From Kineobactrum salinum (GTDB lineage: Bacteria > Pseudomonadota > Gammaproteobacteria > Pseudomonadales > Halieaceae): a DNA stretch of 64,000 nt. Numbering within the stretch: the stretch's first letter is position 1; the number at the start of each line of letters is the position of its first letter. The position numbers and the translations under genes were made by a program. Below are positions 16,799 to 26,598 of this stretch, in pieces. Under the pieces are notes generated by a model that saw nothing but the letters and a program-made list of their open reading frames with translations, had not been told where the DNA came from and did no database searches. The DNA is taken from contig NZ_CP048711.1 of NCBI RefSeq assembly GCF_010669285.1, forward strand, positions 3,100,001 to 3,164,000, written 5' to 3'.

Positions 16799-18118
16799 TC
16801 ACTGCCGGCCGGTCCGTTCGTGCGCGGGCAGCGTCCAGCCCCAGTGCGCCAGCAACGCCCGGCGCAGGTCCTCAACTTGGGTCCCTGCCGTGACCGGCCA
16901 CAGCAGGGGGCTCTGCGTCAGGCTCGCGTCGAGGGCGAGATCGGCCCAGCCGGCCGCTCGCAGCAAATGGATGAAACGCAGGCTGCGCAGCGCATCGAAC
17001 CACTGCAGGAAATGCCGGCGGCAATTGGCGGCATCCCGGCTCTGCCGGGCACAGTGCGCCAGTGCTTGCTCCACTCCCAGCTGCTGCAGCGCCCGTATGC
17101 TGGCTCGCATCAGTGCGGCGTCCGGCTCCTGCCGCAGCAGTGCCTGCTGCCAGCAACACAATTCACCGTGATCGCAGGGCAGCGCGGCCAGTACCGCACG
17201 CAGCGCGACAAAACATTGCGGATGATAGAACAGCGGGCTGCGCTCCGGTGCCGCACTCTGCGCCAGTTGCCGCGCCGCCTGGCCAGTGCCGAACGGCACC
17301 CGGCTGGACAGGCGTGAATCCAGCAACACGCAGTCGCCGCCCAGGCGAACCACCGGACCGGTCTTGTGCAGCTTGTTGAGCAGGTGGAAGTCCTCGCCCG
17401 CGGCCCGCCGGGGAAAGCCGCGCACCTGGGCATAATGGGGTGCCGACACTGCCAGGATGCTGCCCAGGCTGTGATGGGCACAGGGGGACGCGGCAAACTC
17501 CAGGCCCAGCACGTAGTAGTGCAGGCGGAGTTCGTACAATGCCGTTACCCGGCTGGTCAGCGCCTCGTCGCAGGGCCGGTGCCAGAACGGGAACAGGGCG
17601 CCGGCGCTATCGGCGGGCAGCGCGTCCAGGCGCTCGAAGCAGTCCGGCGGCAGGCGGGCATCGGCATCCGTATTGACAATCCAGGCGCTGCTCACAGCGC
17701 CTGCGGCTATCCACAGACTGGCCAGGTCACAGCCCAGCTTGCGCGCCAGTCCCACACCCTGCCGCACCGGGCTGGGCCCGCGCGCGGCTTCCAGGTCATA
17801 GACCAGCACCGCACTGCCGGCGGGCAGTGCGTACAGCATGCAGTACTCATCCTGGCGCGCCACCGGCTCCAGCGCCGCGGCCGCACGCCGCAGCGGACCA
17901 TTGGGGTCCGCTGCCTGGGCGTTTTGCGGGCAGTTGATCACCAGTACCACCAAGCAGCCGGACGGCAGGCCCGCCAGGCGCTGCAGCAGCTGTGGCCCCT
18001 CGGCATAGGCCGGTACCACCACGCAATGGGCGTAGCATTCGCCGTTGGTGACCGGTGCCGGCAGACCCGGTTCCAGGTGCCGCTCGCGGTAGCGCTGCCA
18101 GGCGATTCCCCGGGTCAT
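16799..18118 (-). CDS. Family 2-like glycosyltransferase
   Basis: The 439-aa protein has a GT-A nucleotide-binding start (CVVVPAYAEGP), the acidic metal motif NTDADARLP near the middle, and a later GEDFHLLNKLHK segment resembling the acceptor/base region of GT2 enzymes. No membrane segments are obvious. ATG 18118 is preferred; the frame is open further upstream only because it runs through the palindromic repeat at 18159-18332. It converges on the glucosylglycerate phosphorylase with a 16-base gap. It might extend glucosylglycerate to longer oligosaccharides, but there is no direct evidence. Confidence 0.7.
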   Translation of the reverse strand: MTRGIAWQRYRERHLEPGLPAPVTNGECYAHCVVVPAYAEGPQLLQRLAGLPSGCLVVLVINCPQNAQAADPNGPLRRAAAALEPVARQDEYCMLYALPAGSAVLVYDLEAARGPSPVRQGVGLARKLGCDLASLWIAAGAVSSAWIVNTDADARLPPDCFERLDALPADSAGALFPFWHRPCDEALTSRVTALYELRLHYYVLGLEFAASPCAHHSLGSILAVSAPHYAQVRGFPRRAAGEDFHLLNKLHKTGPVVRLGGDCVLLDSRLSSRVPFGTGQAARQLAQSAAPERSPLFYHPQCFVALRAVLAALPCDHGELCCWQQALLRQEPDAALMRASIRALQQLGVEQALAHCARQSRDAANCRRHFLQWFDALRSLRFIHLLRAAGWADLALDASLTQSPLLWPVTAGTQVEDLRRALLAHWGWTLPAHERTGRQ

Positions 18119-18158
18119 GGTGCGCAGTACTTCTGCAGAATTGGCTTTGAGGAGGAAC

Positions 18159-18332
18159 GGCACTCGATTGCTGGGTGGACTTCGTAGCCCGGTCGGCATC
18201 CCGGGAGGGTGCTTTCGAGACACGCCGTAGACCCATCCATGGGGGCTCGGATGCGACATCCATGTCGCATACGGTCTCGAAAGCACCCTCCCGGGATGCC
18301 GACCTGCCGCCGGGGTGCGTTAAAGTAAGTGC
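18159..18332. repeat. T-shaped palindromic repeat, copy A
   Basis: Arms 18191-18221 and 18274-18304 are a perfect 31-bp inverted repeat enclosing a 52-nt core (18222-18273). The core forms two hairpins with the same tip: CCCAT-CC-ATGGG, and ATGCGACAT-CC-ATGTCGCAT. To the left is a small hairpin (GGACT-TCGT-AGCCC), and the outer ends read GGCACTCGATTG and AAAGTAAGTGC, which relate to the GGCACTTACTTT end of copy B. It lies between the glycosyltransferase and miaE. Copies B, C and D share the core. No coding content is seen. Confidence 0.85.
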
Positions 18333-18349
18333 TCTCCATCCTTAAGGTG

Positions 18350-18928
18350 CTAATGCAGTGCCGGGCGCAGCGGCAGCGCTGCGACGATCTGCGCTTCCCG
18401 GTCCAGCAGCTGGCTCCAGCGCTGGTCGATGTCATCGGCGCTGAAGTACAGCCCCGCCAGTTCGAGAAACAGGCTGTAGTGCCGTTCCTCCGAGCGGGCG
18501 ATGGACTGGTAGAAGCGCTGTAATGGCGACGGCGGCAACGCCTCTGCAACCAGGGCAAAACGTTCCGCGCCGCGGGCCTCGATGATGCTGGCCGTGAGCA
18601 GGCGATCCAGCAGGTAGGCCTCCTTGCCGCGGCGGATGCTCTCGCGAAAGGCCAGCACATAAGGGTCTTTCTGGTCTGCCGCGGTCAGGCCGCCTCGCTG
18701 GTGGATCCACTTCACGACCTCGCGGTAATGGGTCAGCTCCTCCACTGCCAGGTCGGCCATTGCGCTCACCAGTTCGATCCGGTCGGGGTAGTGGCACAGC
18801 ATTGAAATGGCCATGCCCGAGGCTTTTTTCTCGGCCGCCGCATGGTCCTGCAGGAAGCTGTCGAAGTCCGCCAATACGACGTCGGTCCAGGCGGCGGGGG
18901 TGGCGTAGCGCAGGGGCGAGTTGGACAT
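18350..18928 (-). CDS. miaE: tRNA-(ms2io6A)-hydroxylase
   Basis: MiaE is a diiron monooxygenase that hydroxylates the isopentenyl group of ms2i6A37 in tRNAs. The 192-aa product shows the two-helix-pair ferritin-like ligands: EKKASG then EELTHYREV in the first half, and EARGAERF then RSEERHYSLF in the second, giving the E-E-x-x-H repeats. Length fits the family. ATG 18928 has GAGG about 10 bases upstream. The gene is flanked downstream by repeat copy A. Confidence 0.92.
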   Translation of the reverse strand: MSNSPLRYATPAAWTDVVLADFDSFLQDHAAAEKKASGMAISMLCHYPDRIELVSAMADLAVEELTHYREVVKWIHQRGGLTAADQKDPYVLAFRESIRRGKEAYLLDRLLTASIIEARGAERFALVAEALPPSPLQRFYQSIARSEERHYSLFLELAGLYFSADDIDQRWSQLLDREAQIVAALPLRPALH

Positions 18929-19149
18929 CCAGGTTACCTCGTCACTTGGGTTGTGGTATTGGGGAGCCCCAGGAAAAAGTCCGTGGCAAGGTGCCGGCTA
19001 CAGCGCGCCTTGCCCACACGCGGTGTTGGCCGGGGGCGCTATTGAACGGCAAGCGGGCGCCGAACTCAAGTCTTGCGGCGCCCGCCGCCAGCGTGCGCCG
19101 GCGCCGCGGACAGGGCCCTCCGAAGGGTCGAAAGCGCGCAGGCCTGTGC

Positions 19150-19155
19150 TACACT
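19150..19155 (+). promoter_or_regulatory. Probable extended -10 promoter of fabV
   Basis: TACACT preceded by TGC (extended -10) 63 bases before the fabV start. It lies in the 289-base gap between divergent miaE and fabV, which otherwise holds only a short hairpin (TGGGG-AG-CCCCA near 18960). Confidence 0.4.
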
Positions 19156-19217
19156 CTCAGCCTTCATCAGGCACAGGAGTGTGCCGATTGTATCCAGCTT
19201 CAGGAACTGACTGACCT

Positions 19218-20408
19218 ATGATCATCAAGCCTCGCGTTCGCGGTTTTCTCTGTACCACCACCCATCCCGTAGGTTGTGAAGCCAACGTCAGCAGGCAGAT
19301 TGCCCACGTCCGGAGCAATGGACCCCTGGACAACGGTCCCAAGCGGGTGCTGGTGATCGGGGCTTCCACCGGCTACGGGCTGGCCTCGCGAATCACTGCG
19401 GCTTTTGGCGCGGGGGCCGCCACCCTTGGCATTTTCTTTGAGAAGGAGGGTACCGAAACCAAGCCCGGCACCGCGGGCTGGTATAACAGCGCGGCCTTCC
19501 ACAAGTTCGCGGAGGCCGAGGGCCTGTATGCAAAGAGCATCAACGGCGATGCCTTCAGCGACGAGGTCAAGCAAAAGACCATAGCCACCATCCGCGAGGA
19601 CCTGGGCCAGGTGGATCTCGTGGTCTACAGCCTGGCCTCGCCGCGGCGCCTGCACCCGGTCACCGGTGTGGTTCACACCTCCACCCTGAAGCCGATTGGC
19701 AATGACACCGTGCAGAAAGGAGTCAATACCGACAAGCAGGAAGTGCAGGACTTCCACCTGCCAGCCGCCAGCCAGGAGGAGATCGACAACACCGTCGCGG
19801 TGATGGGCGGCGAGGACTGGCAGTTCTGGATCGAGGCGCTGGATGAAGCGGGGGTGCTGGCGGAAGGTGCCAAGACTACCGCCTATACCTATATAGGCGA
19901 AAAGATGACCTGGGACATCTACTGGCACGGCACCATCGGCGCCGCCAAGCAGGACCTGGACCGGCGCGTGGTCGCCATTCGCGAGCGCCTGGCCCGGCAC
20001 GGCGGCGATGCCCGGGTGTCGGTATTGAAGGCGGTGGTCACCCAGGCCAGCGCCGCCATTCCGGCGATGCCGATCTATCTGGCCATCCTGTTCAAGGTGA
20101 TGAAGGAGCGCGGCGTGCACGAGGGCTGTATCGAGCAGGTCGATGGCCTGTTCCGGAATTCGCTCTACAACCCTGCGCCGGCGCTGGATGCGGAGGGCCG
20201 CCTGCGCGCCGACCAGAAGGAACTCGACCCCGCGGTGCAGGACGCGGTGGCAGAGAAATGGCAGCAGATCGACACCGACAACCTGCACCAACTGTCGGAT
20301 TTTGACGGCTACCGGCGGGAATTCCTGCAGCTGTTTGGCTTTGAGGTGGAGGGCGTCGACTACGAGGCCGATGTGAATCCGCTGGTACCCATCAGCAACC
20401 TGGTCTGA
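19218..20408 (+). CDS. fabV: Enoyl-ACP/trans-2-enoyl-CoA reductase FabV
   Basis: FabV performs the NADH-dependent last step of fatty-acid elongation and is intrinsically triclosan-resistant. The 396-aa product has the extended SDR layout: the nucleotide-binding [15 protein letters not shown] segment and the catalytic Y235-x8-K244 pair in [10 protein letters not shown], the spacing diagnostic of FabV/TER rather than FabI. The N-terminal [14 protein letters not shown] motif is also characteristic. It begins a same-strand run with a hydrolase, an acyl-CoA ligase and CoA-transferase subunits, all plausible in acyl-CoA metabolism. Confidence 0.95.
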   Translation: MIIKPRVRGFLCTTTHPVGCEANVSRQIAHVRSNGPLDNGPKRVLVIGASTGYGLASRITAAFGAGAATLGIFFEKEGTETKPGTAGWYNSAAFHKFAEAEGLYAKSINGDAFSDEVKQKTIATIREDLGQVDLVVYSLASPRRLHPVTGVVHTSTLKPIGNDTVQKGVNTDKQEVQDFHLPAASQEEIDNTVAVMGGEDWQFWIEALDEAGVLAEGAKTTAYTYIGEKMTWDIYWHGTIGAAKQDLDRRVVAIRERLARHGGDARVSVLKAVVTQASAAIPAMPIYLAILFKVMKERGVHEGCIEQVDGLFRNSLYNPAPALDAEGRLRADQKELDPAVQDAVAEKWQQIDTDNLHQLSDFDGYRREFLQLFGFEVEGVDYEADVNPLVPISNLV

Positions 20409-20412
20409 AGCT

Positions 20413-21255
20413 GTGCTGGAACACGACATTCCCTTTACCCTGAGCAGCCGCGTGCGGCGGCTGGTGGCGCCCAATCCGGGCATGATGACCGGTCCCGGCA
20501 CCAATACCTATCTGCTGGGCAGCGAGGCGGTGGCAGTGCTGGATCCCGGCCCCGCGATACCGGCCCATATCGATGCAATCCTCGCCGCCGGCGCTGGCAA
20601 TATCCGATGGATAGTGTGCACTCACACTCACCCTGACCACTCGCCGGCCTGGCTGGCGCTTGCGGAGGCCACCGGTGCCGAGGTGATCGGAGCGCTGCCT
20701 GCGAACGACCGTTTCCAGGATGACACCTTCCAGCCGACGGTGGAATTGGAGGACCAGTGGCTGCTGCAAGCCCCCGAGTTCTCGCTGCGCGCAATCCATA
20801 CCCCGGGCCATGTCAGCAACCACTACTGTTTCCTGCTGGAACAGGAAGGCATGCTGTTTGCCGGCGACCACATCATGAACGGCTCCACGGTGGTGATTGT
20901 GCCGCCGGGGGGCGACATGAAAGCCTATATCGACTCATTGCAGCGGCTGCTGGACTACCCGCTGCAGAGTATCGCCCCGGGCCACGGCGAGCTGATCCCT
21001 GAGCCGCGCGAAGTCGTCGCGGCGTTGGTAGCACACCGGCTGAAGCGAGAGCACAAGACAGCGGCAGCCCTCGCCCGGCTGGGGCCGGCGACGCTCGAGT
21101 CGCTGGTGCAGGATGTCTATGATGACGTCGATTCATCCCGGCACGAGTGGGCCAAGCTGTCCCTGAGTGCGCATCTCATCAAACTGCAGCAGGAGGGCCG
21201 GGCCCGCTATTGCGAGCCAGAAGCGCTGTGGGAGGCCGTGCCGGCCAGCCGCTGA
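20413..21255 (+). CDS. Metallo-beta-lactamase-fold hydrolase (LACTB2-like)
   Basis: A 280-aa MBL-fold protein with the zinc motif H71-T-H73-P-D75-H76, a later GHVSNHYCF histidine and FAGDHIMNGS aspartate, and a C-terminal winged-helix-like tail typical of LACTB2-type members. The start is GTG at 20413, four bases after the fabV stop. Related proteins act as nucleases or thioester hydrolases; the location beside fabV and an acyl-CoA ligase makes thioesterase activity attractive but unproven. Confidence 0.85.
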   Translation: MLEHDIPFTLSSRVRRLVAPNPGMMTGPGTNTYLLGSEAVAVLDPGPAIPAHIDAILAAGAGNIRWIVCTHTHPDHSPAWLALAEATGAEVIGALPANDRFQDDTFQPTVELEDQWLLQAPEFSLRAIHTPGHVSNHYCFLLEQEGMLFAGDHIMNGSTVVIVPPGGDMKAYIDSLQRLLDYPLQSIAPGHGELIPEPREVVAALVAHRLKREHKTAAALARLGPATLESLVQDVYDDVDSSRHEWAKLSLSAHLIKLQQEGRARYCEPEALWEAVPASR

Positions 21256-21310
21256 CAGGCCCGGCAATTATCCGACCAGAAATTATTTAACAATAAACAG
21301 GAGCACAACC

Positions 21311-22939
21311 ATGCAAGGCCTGATGATGGACATGCCGCTGACGATCACTTCGATTATCCGCCACGCCGAGCGCGTCAACGGCAGCGCCGAGATTGTTTCC
21401 GTCACCCGTGACAACCCCCGCCACCGCTACACCTATCGCGAAGCGTTTGCCCGCACCCGGCAGCTCGGCAGTGCCCTGGACACGCTGCAACTTGAGCGCG
21501 GCGACCGCATAGGCACGCTGGCGTGGAATGACTATCGCCATCTGGAAACCTATTACGCCTCAGCCTGCAGCGGTTATGTCTGCCATACCATCAACCCGCG
21601 CCTGTTTCCCGAACAGCTGATCTATATCATCAACCACGCCGAGGACCGCTACATTTTCCTGGACCCGGACTTCATGCCGCTGGCGGAAAAAATCGCCGAG
21701 CAGTGCCCCGGAGTGAAGTCCTGGGTGGTGCTCACTGACGAGGCCCATATGCCGGCCACCTCCCTGGACAACGTTACTTGCTACGAAACCCTGGTGGCCG
21801 GCGGCAGCAACGATTTCGACTGGCCCGAACTGGACGAGCGCGATGCCTGTGCGCTGTGCTACACCTCGGGCACCACCGGCAACCCCAAGGGCGTACTCTA
21901 TTCCCACCGTTCCACGATGCTGCATGCCTACGCGACGATGATGCCGGACGCGATGGGGCTGTCCAGCAGTGATGTGGTGATGCCGATCGTGCCGATGTTT
22001 CACGTCAACGCCTGGGGTAACCCCTACTCCTGCCCGATGGCGGGCTCCAAGATCGTGTTTCCGGGCAACAAGATGGGTGATGGCGCGACCCTGACCAGCC
22101 TGATAAATGAGGAGGGCGTTACCCTTTCCGCCGGGGTGCCCACGGTGTGGCTGGCCTTGCTGGGGCACCTGAAAAACACGGGCGAAACACTGGATTCACT
22201 GCGCCAGATCATCGTGGGTGGCGCCGCCTGCCCGCTGTCCATTGCCGAGGATTTTGACCGCCATGGGGTGGAGACCCGGGTCGGTTGGGGCATGACCGAG
22301 ATGAGTCCGCTGGGCAGCGTCAACGCCAGTGCCGACCAGAAGGAACGCTACAGCCCCGAGCAATACCGCAAACTGCGGCTGAAGGCGGGGCGGCCCATTT
22401 TTGGTGTGGAGATGAAGATTGTTGACGACGACGGCCAGGAGCTGCCCTGGGACGGTGAGGCCTTCGGCTCGCTGAAGGTGCGCGGTCCCTGGATATGCTC
22501 CCGCTATTTCAAGAGCGAACCGGGTGAAGCGCATGCCGAAGAGGGCTGGTTCGAAACCGGGGACGTCGCCACCATCGACCCCGAGGGCTATATGGCGATC
22601 ACCGACCGGACCAAGGATGTGATCAAGTCTGGTGGTGAATGGATCTCCTCGATCGATGTCGAGAACATCGCGATGGGCCACCCGAAGGTGGCCGAAGCGG
22701 CAGTGATCGGCCACTACCACCCGAAATGGAGCGAGCGTCCGCTATTGATTGTGGTGCGCGATCCGGCGGGGCAGGACCTGGATGCCGCGGAAATACTGGC
22801 CTGGTTCGACGGCAAGGTGGCCACCTGGTGGAAGCCGGATGCGGTGGAGTTTGTGGACGCTCTGCCCCATGGCGCTACCGGCAAGGTACAGAAGGTGGCC
22901 CTGCGGGAACAGTTCAAGGACTACAGCTTCCCGGCCTGA
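21311..22939 (+). CDS. Fatty-acyl-CoA ligase (AlkK-like)
   Basis: A 542-aa ANL-superfamily enzyme that activates fatty acids with ATP and CoA. It contains the AMP-binding motif [11 protein letters not shown] (184-194), the WGMTEMSP segment, [12 protein letters not shown] and the C-terminal [12 protein letters not shown] hinge. Overall pattern and start ([12 protein letters not shown]) closely match AlkK-type medium/long-chain ligases. ATG 21311 has AGGAG nine bases upstream; an in-frame extension to 21167 overlaps the hydrolase gene and is unlikely. A 55-base gap precedes it, so it may have its own promoter. Confidence 0.92.
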   Translation: MQGLMMDMPLTITSIIRHAERVNGSAEIVSVTRDNPRHRYTYREAFARTRQLGSALDTLQLERGDRIGTLAWNDYRHLETYYASACSGYVCHTINPRLFPEQLIYIINHAEDRYIFLDPDFMPLAEKIAEQCPGVKSWVVLTDEAHMPATSLDNVTCYETLVAGGSNDFDWPELDERDACALCYTSGTTGNPKGVLYSHRSTMLHAYATMMPDAMGLSSSDVVMPIVPMFHVNAWGNPYSCPMAGSKIVFPGNKMGDGATLTSLINEEGVTLSAGVPTVWLALLGHLKNTGETLDSLRQIIVGGAACPLSIAEDFDRHGVETRVGWGMTEMSPLGSVNASADQKERYSPEQYRKLRLKAGRPIFGVEMKIVDDDGQELPWDGEAFGSLKVRGPWICSRYFKSEPGEAHAEEGWFETGDVATIDPEGYMAITDRTKDVIKSGGEWISSIDVENIAMGHPKVAEAAVIGHYHPKWSERPLLIVVRDPAGQDLDAAEILAWFDGKVATWWKPDAVEFVDALPHGATGKVQKVALREQFKDYSFPA

Positions 22940-23080
22940 GCCATTGGGGCCGGGCGCGGCTGCCAGTGCCAGCTGCCGGTCCGCCGCTGGCGAAAATCTG
23001 GCGCCGGGGATGTCGCCAGTCGACAGGCCCGGGGGAGAGGTGGCGCAGGACGTGGATTGCGGAGAGCGGAAGAGAGCGGC

Positions 23081-23953
23081 ATGGACAAGCAATACAGTCT
23101 CCGCGAAGCGGTGGCACAGATAGAAGACGGCATGACCGTCGGTATTGGGGGCTGGGGGGCCCGGCGCAAGCCGATGGCACTGCTGCGCGAGATTCTGCGC
23201 TCGGAGCTGAAGGACCTGACGGTAGTTGCCTGCGGTGGTGCGGAGCTGGGCATGCTGTGTGCCACTGGCAAGGTCCGGAAGCTGGTATTCGCCTTCGTGC
23301 CGCCGGATTCCATACCGCTGGGCCCCTGCTTCCGCCAGATCCTGCGAAGCGGCGCGATCGAGGTCATGGAGATTGACGAGGGCATGCTGCAGCTGGGCTT
23401 GCGCGCGGCGGCCTGGGGCCTGCCCTTTATGCCCACCGGGGCGGGGCTGGGCACCGATGTGCTCACCCGCAATCCGCAGATCAAGCTGGTCGACAGCCCC
23501 TATGACGACAAGGAGTGGGTCGCCATGCCGGCGCTGCAGCTGGATGTCTCGCTGCTGCACGTCGACCGGGCCGACGCTCGCGGAGTCTGCCAGATCGCCG
23601 GCCCCGACCATTACCTGGACGATGGCTTTGCCCGCGCTGCGACCCGCACCATCGTGTCCTGTGAGGAGCTGGTGGCCAGCGATTTCTTCCACGATCCGGC
23701 CCGGGCCCGGCAGGTGTTCTGGGAACGCTCCGCTACCAGCGTGGTGGTCGAGGCGCCAGGCGGCGCCCACCCCGGCTCCTGTAATCCGCAGTACGGCGCT
23801 GACCTGCGGCATTTCGGGACCTGCGTGGCCGCGGCCGAGGACGGCGGCATGGTGGGCTACCTGCAGCAATACCTGGGCGCCGACGAGGCCGAATACCAGC
23901 ACAACGTGGGTGGTCTCGATGCCATCAGGGCGCTCGAACTGCCCACTTGTTGA
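23081..23953 (+). CDS. CoA-transferase family subunit A, IpdA-like
   Basis: The 290-aa product matches the IpdA type of class I CoA transferases: an N-terminal DGMTVGIGGWGARRKPM glycine-rich turn, a conserved MEIDEGMLQLGL segment, and VVEAPGGAHPGSC near the end. In actinobacteria IpdAB is a hydrolase opening the last steroid ring (the C ring) during cholesterol degradation; in other bacteria similar pairs are CoA transferases. ATG 23081 follows a GGAAGAGAG stretch and is preferred over an upstream TTG. The partner subunit follows after 20 bases. Substrate is unknown here. Confidence 0.8.
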   Translation: MDKQYSLREAVAQIEDGMTVGIGGWGARRKPMALLREILRSELKDLTVVACGGAELGMLCATGKVRKLVFAFVPPDSIPLGPCFRQILRSGAIEVMEIDEGMLQLGLRAAAWGLPFMPTGAGLGTDVLTRNPQIKLVDSPYDDKEWVAMPALQLDVSLLHVDRADARGVCQIAGPDHYLDDGFARAATRTIVSCEELVASDFFHDPARARQVFWERSATSVVVEAPGGAHPGSCNPQYGADLRHFGTCVAAAEDGGMVGYLQQYLGADEAEYQHNVGGLDAIRALELPTC

Positions 23954-23973
23954 GTGGCGAGGGAGGACCACGT

Positions 23974-24786
23974 ATGTCTGATGCAGCAACCGGCTATACC
24001 CTGGCGGAACTGTGCATTGTGGCTGCCGCCGAGGCCTTCCGTCACGACGGCGAGATCCTGGCGGCCGGCAGCGGGGTGATACCGCGCCTGGCCGCCAGCC
24101 TCGCGATGAAGACCTTCAATCCGGACCTGATGATCACCGATGCCGGGGCCTTCCTGCTGGGCGAACCCTGCCCCATCGGCCAGCGACCGGCGGATTTTCA
24201 CCAGGCCAATGAGACCTGGCTGGGACTTTCGCGGGCCTGCGACACGTTCTGGAGCCGCAAGTGCCACACGATACTGGAGCCGAGCCAGCTCGACCGTTTC
24301 GGCCAGGCCAACAGTTCCGCGCAGTACGGCGGCCTCCGGCAAACCGGGGCGATGCTGGCGGAGCCCCGCGGTTTCCCCGGCCTCTCGATTTCCAGCCCCC
24401 GCAGCTTTTTTGTCGCGGGCCATACTACCCGGGCTTTTCCTCCCGGGGAGTGCGACTACGTATCCTATCCCGGCTTCAATCCGGCGCGGCTGGCCAGGGG
24501 ACACTCGCTGGAGGACATCGATATCCGCCGGGTGGTGACCGACCTGTGCGTGATGGATTTCGGCGGCCCCGACAACCAGCTGCGGCTGCTGACCCTGCAC
24601 CCGGGGGTTACCGTCCAGCAGGTACAGGACAACACGGGCTTTCCGATTGCCGTGGCAGGCACGGTGCCCGCCACAGCGCCGCCGACGGCGGCCCAGCTGG
24701 CCATCATTGCGGCCCTGGATCCGCACCAGCTGCGCGCCACCGTGATCGCCGATAACCCGCCCGGCGAGCCTGCCGGCCAGCTCTGA
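23974..24786 (+). CDS. CoA-transferase family subunit B, IpdB-like
   Basis: A 270-aa partner of the preceding gene. It carries the LITDAGAFLLG, QLDRFGQANSS and VMDFGGPDNQLRL segments typical of IpdB-type beta subunits. ATG 23974 has a strong GGGAGG seven bases upstream. The active-site glutamate of ordinary beta subunits (in a SENG-like motif) is not seen, as in IpdB, which favours a hydrolase-like or atypical transferase role. The pair lies downstream of an acyl-CoA ligase, consistent with degradation of a carboxylic, possibly steroid-derived, substrate. Confidence 0.78.
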   Translation: MSDAATGYTLAELCIVAAAEAFRHDGEILAAGSGVIPRLAASLAMKTFNPDLMITDAGAFLLGEPCPIGQRPADFHQANETWLGLSRACDTFWSRKCHTILEPSQLDRFGQANSSAQYGGLRQTGAMLAEPRGFPGLSISSPRSFFVAGHTTRAFPPGECDYVSYPGFNPARLARGHSLEDIDIRRVVTDLCVMDFGGPDNQLRLLTLHPGVTVQQVQDNTGFPIAVAGTVPATAPPTAAQLAIIAALDPHQLRATVIADNPPGEPAGQL

Positions 24787-24810
24787 CGGTAGCGGCGGCT
24801 GTGCTACAAT
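24783..24810 (+). promoter_or_regulatory. Candidate promoter of the type II secretion operon
   Basis: CTGACG (24783-24788), a 16-base spacer and TACAAT (24805-24810) preceded by TGC, giving an extended -10. It lies 62 bases before the gspE start, overlapping the stop of the preceding gene. Confidence 0.4.
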
Positions 24811-24871
24811 GCCGCGAATCCGGGCCGGTTGAATCCGGCCGGTGTCCCCGCGAACACTGGAACGGCGTGTC

Positions 24872-26593
24872 ATGAGCAAAATCGGCGAACTGCTGGTACA
24901 GCAGGGCAAAATTTCCGAGCGCGATGTCGAGCGCACCCTGCTGGCCCAGGGCGAAATGGGCGACCTGTTCGGCCAGGTGCTGGTCAAGCTGGGCCTGGTA
25001 TCGGAGCAGGATATCGCGCTGGTGCTCAGCGAGCAGTTGGGCATTGCGCTGCAACTGGCGTCGGATTACCCCGAAGAGCCGGTAACGCTGGACGGCCTGG
25101 CCCAGGAGTTCCTGGTGAACAATGCGGTGGTGCCGGTGGCAGTGGATGACAGCGGCGTCCGTTTTGCCGCCGCGGTGCCGCAGGATCCCTTCCTGGCCAA
25201 GGCCCTGGCGATGGCGCTGGACCGGCCGGTCAGTATCGTGCTGGGCCTGGAGAGCGATATCGCCCGCGCGCTGCAATTGCGGCTGCAGTCGGCCGATGGG
25301 GAGAGCGACGACGAAGACGGCTTTGGCGACCAGTTCAGTGGCCAGACCGACGACGATTTCATCGAGCACCTGAAGGACCTGGCCAGCGAGGCGCCGGTGA
25401 TCCGCCTGGTCAACCAGATCATTCACCGGGCGGTGGACATGGGCGCCTCGGATATCCATATCGAACCCTTCGAGGACGGCCTGCAACTGCGCTACCGGGT
25501 GGACGGGGTGCTGCAGGAGGCCACCGACGCCCCGGCGGTGAACCTCGGTGCCGCGATCGCCTCGCGCATCAAACTGCTGTCGCACATGAACATTGCCGAG
25601 CGGCGGCTGCCCCAGGATGGCCGCATCATGATCCGGGTCAAGGGCCACGAGCTGGACCTGCGGGTTTCGACCATTCCCACCGTGCATGGCGAGAGCATTG
25701 TGATGCGGGTGCTGGACCGCGGCAGCATCCGCCTCAGTCTCACCGCGATGGGCTTCAGCGACGACACCCTGCGCCGCTACCAGCGCCTGCTGGACAGCCC
25801 CCACGGCGTACTGCTGGTCACCGGTCCCACCGGCTCGGGCAAGACCACCACCCTGTATGCCTCACTGGCTTCGCTGGACTCCGACAAATTGAAGATCATC
25901 ACCGTGGAAGACCCGGTGGAGTACCAGCTGCAGGGGGTCAACCAGATCCAGGTGCAGTCCCAGATCGAGCTGAATTTTGCCCGGGCGCTGCGCGCCATTC
26001 TGCGCCAGGACCCGGATATCATCATGATCGGGGAGATGCGTGACGGGGAAACCGCCCAGATCGGGGTGCAGTCCGCGCTGACCGGTCACCTGGTATTGTC
26101 CACGCTGCACACCAACACCGCCGCCGGCGCGATCACCCGGCTGGAGGACATGGGTATCGAGCGCTACCTGATCACCTCCGCGGTCAACGGGGTGCTGGCC
26201 CAGCGCCTGGTGCGCACACTGTGCAAGCACTGCAAGGCGCCGCTCGAACTCGATGCGGACTCGATCCAGCGCTACGGCCTGGCCCGTTTCATCGACGCGG
26301 CCAATCCCACGGTCTACCAGGCCCGTGGCTGTACGCACTGCCTGGAGACGGGCTACGCCGGCCGGACCTCGATCCACGAGCTGTTCTGCCTGGACGAAGA
26401 GATGCACCGGGAGATCATGAGCGGTGCGGACGCCACCCTATTGCACGCGGCGGCCCGCCGCCAGGGCATGATTACCCTGTATGAGGACGGCCTGCGCAAG
26501 GTCGTGCAGGGGCAGACCTCGCTGGAGGAAGTCATGCGGGTGACCCAGGACCAGAGTGAGGCCGGTGGTCCGCCCGCGGCCGCGGTGGCCTGA
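24872..26593 (+). CDS. gspE: Type II secretion ATPase GspE
   Basis: GspE is the cytoplasmic ATPase that powers pseudopilus assembly. The 573-aa protein has an N-terminal GspL-binding domain (about 1-150), Walker A G318-PTGSGKTTT, the Asp box and Walker B (DPDIIMIGEMRDGETA), a His box (LSTLHTNTAAGA) and the tetracysteine zinc site C451-x2-C454 and C487-x2-C490. An in-frame GTG at 24842 exists, but ATG 24872 (MSKIGELL) matches the family. First gene of the operon. Confidence 0.95.
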   Translation: MSKIGELLVQQGKISERDVERTLLAQGEMGDLFGQVLVKLGLVSEQDIALVLSEQLGIALQLASDYPEEPVTLDGLAQEFLVNNAVVPVAVDDSGVRFAAAVPQDPFLAKALAMALDRPVSIVLGLESDIARALQLRLQSADGESDDEDGFGDQFSGQTDDDFIEHLKDLASEAPVIRLVNQIIHRAVDMGASDIHIEPFEDGLQLRYRVDGVLQEATDAPAVNLGAAIASRIKLLSHMNIAERRLPQDGRIMIRVKGHELDLRVSTIPTVHGESIVMRVLDRGSIRLSLTAMGFSDDTLRRYQRLLDSPHGVLLVTGPTGSGKTTTLYASLASLDSDKLKIITVEDPVEYQLQGVNQIQVQSQIELNFARALRAILRQDPDIIMIGEMRDGETAQIGVQSALTGHLVLSTLHTNTAAGAITRLEDMGIERYLITSAVNGVLAQRLVRTLCKHCKAPLELDADSIQRYGLARFIDAANPTVYQARGCTHCLETGYAGRTSIHELFCLDEEMHREIMSGADATLLHAAARRQGMITLYEDGLRKVVQGQTSLEEVMRVTQDQSEAGGPPAAAVA

Positions 26594-26598
26594 CGCCC

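Noticed and set aside
18119-18286. N-terminal extension of the minus-strand glycosyltransferase
   Set aside because: It would be translated from repeat copy A; the family-like sequence begins only after the ATG at 18118.
18159-18332. Integron attC site for the T-shaped repeats
   Set aside because: No integrase, no cassette arrangement and no recognisable RYYYAAC/GTTRRRY core sites at the arm ends.
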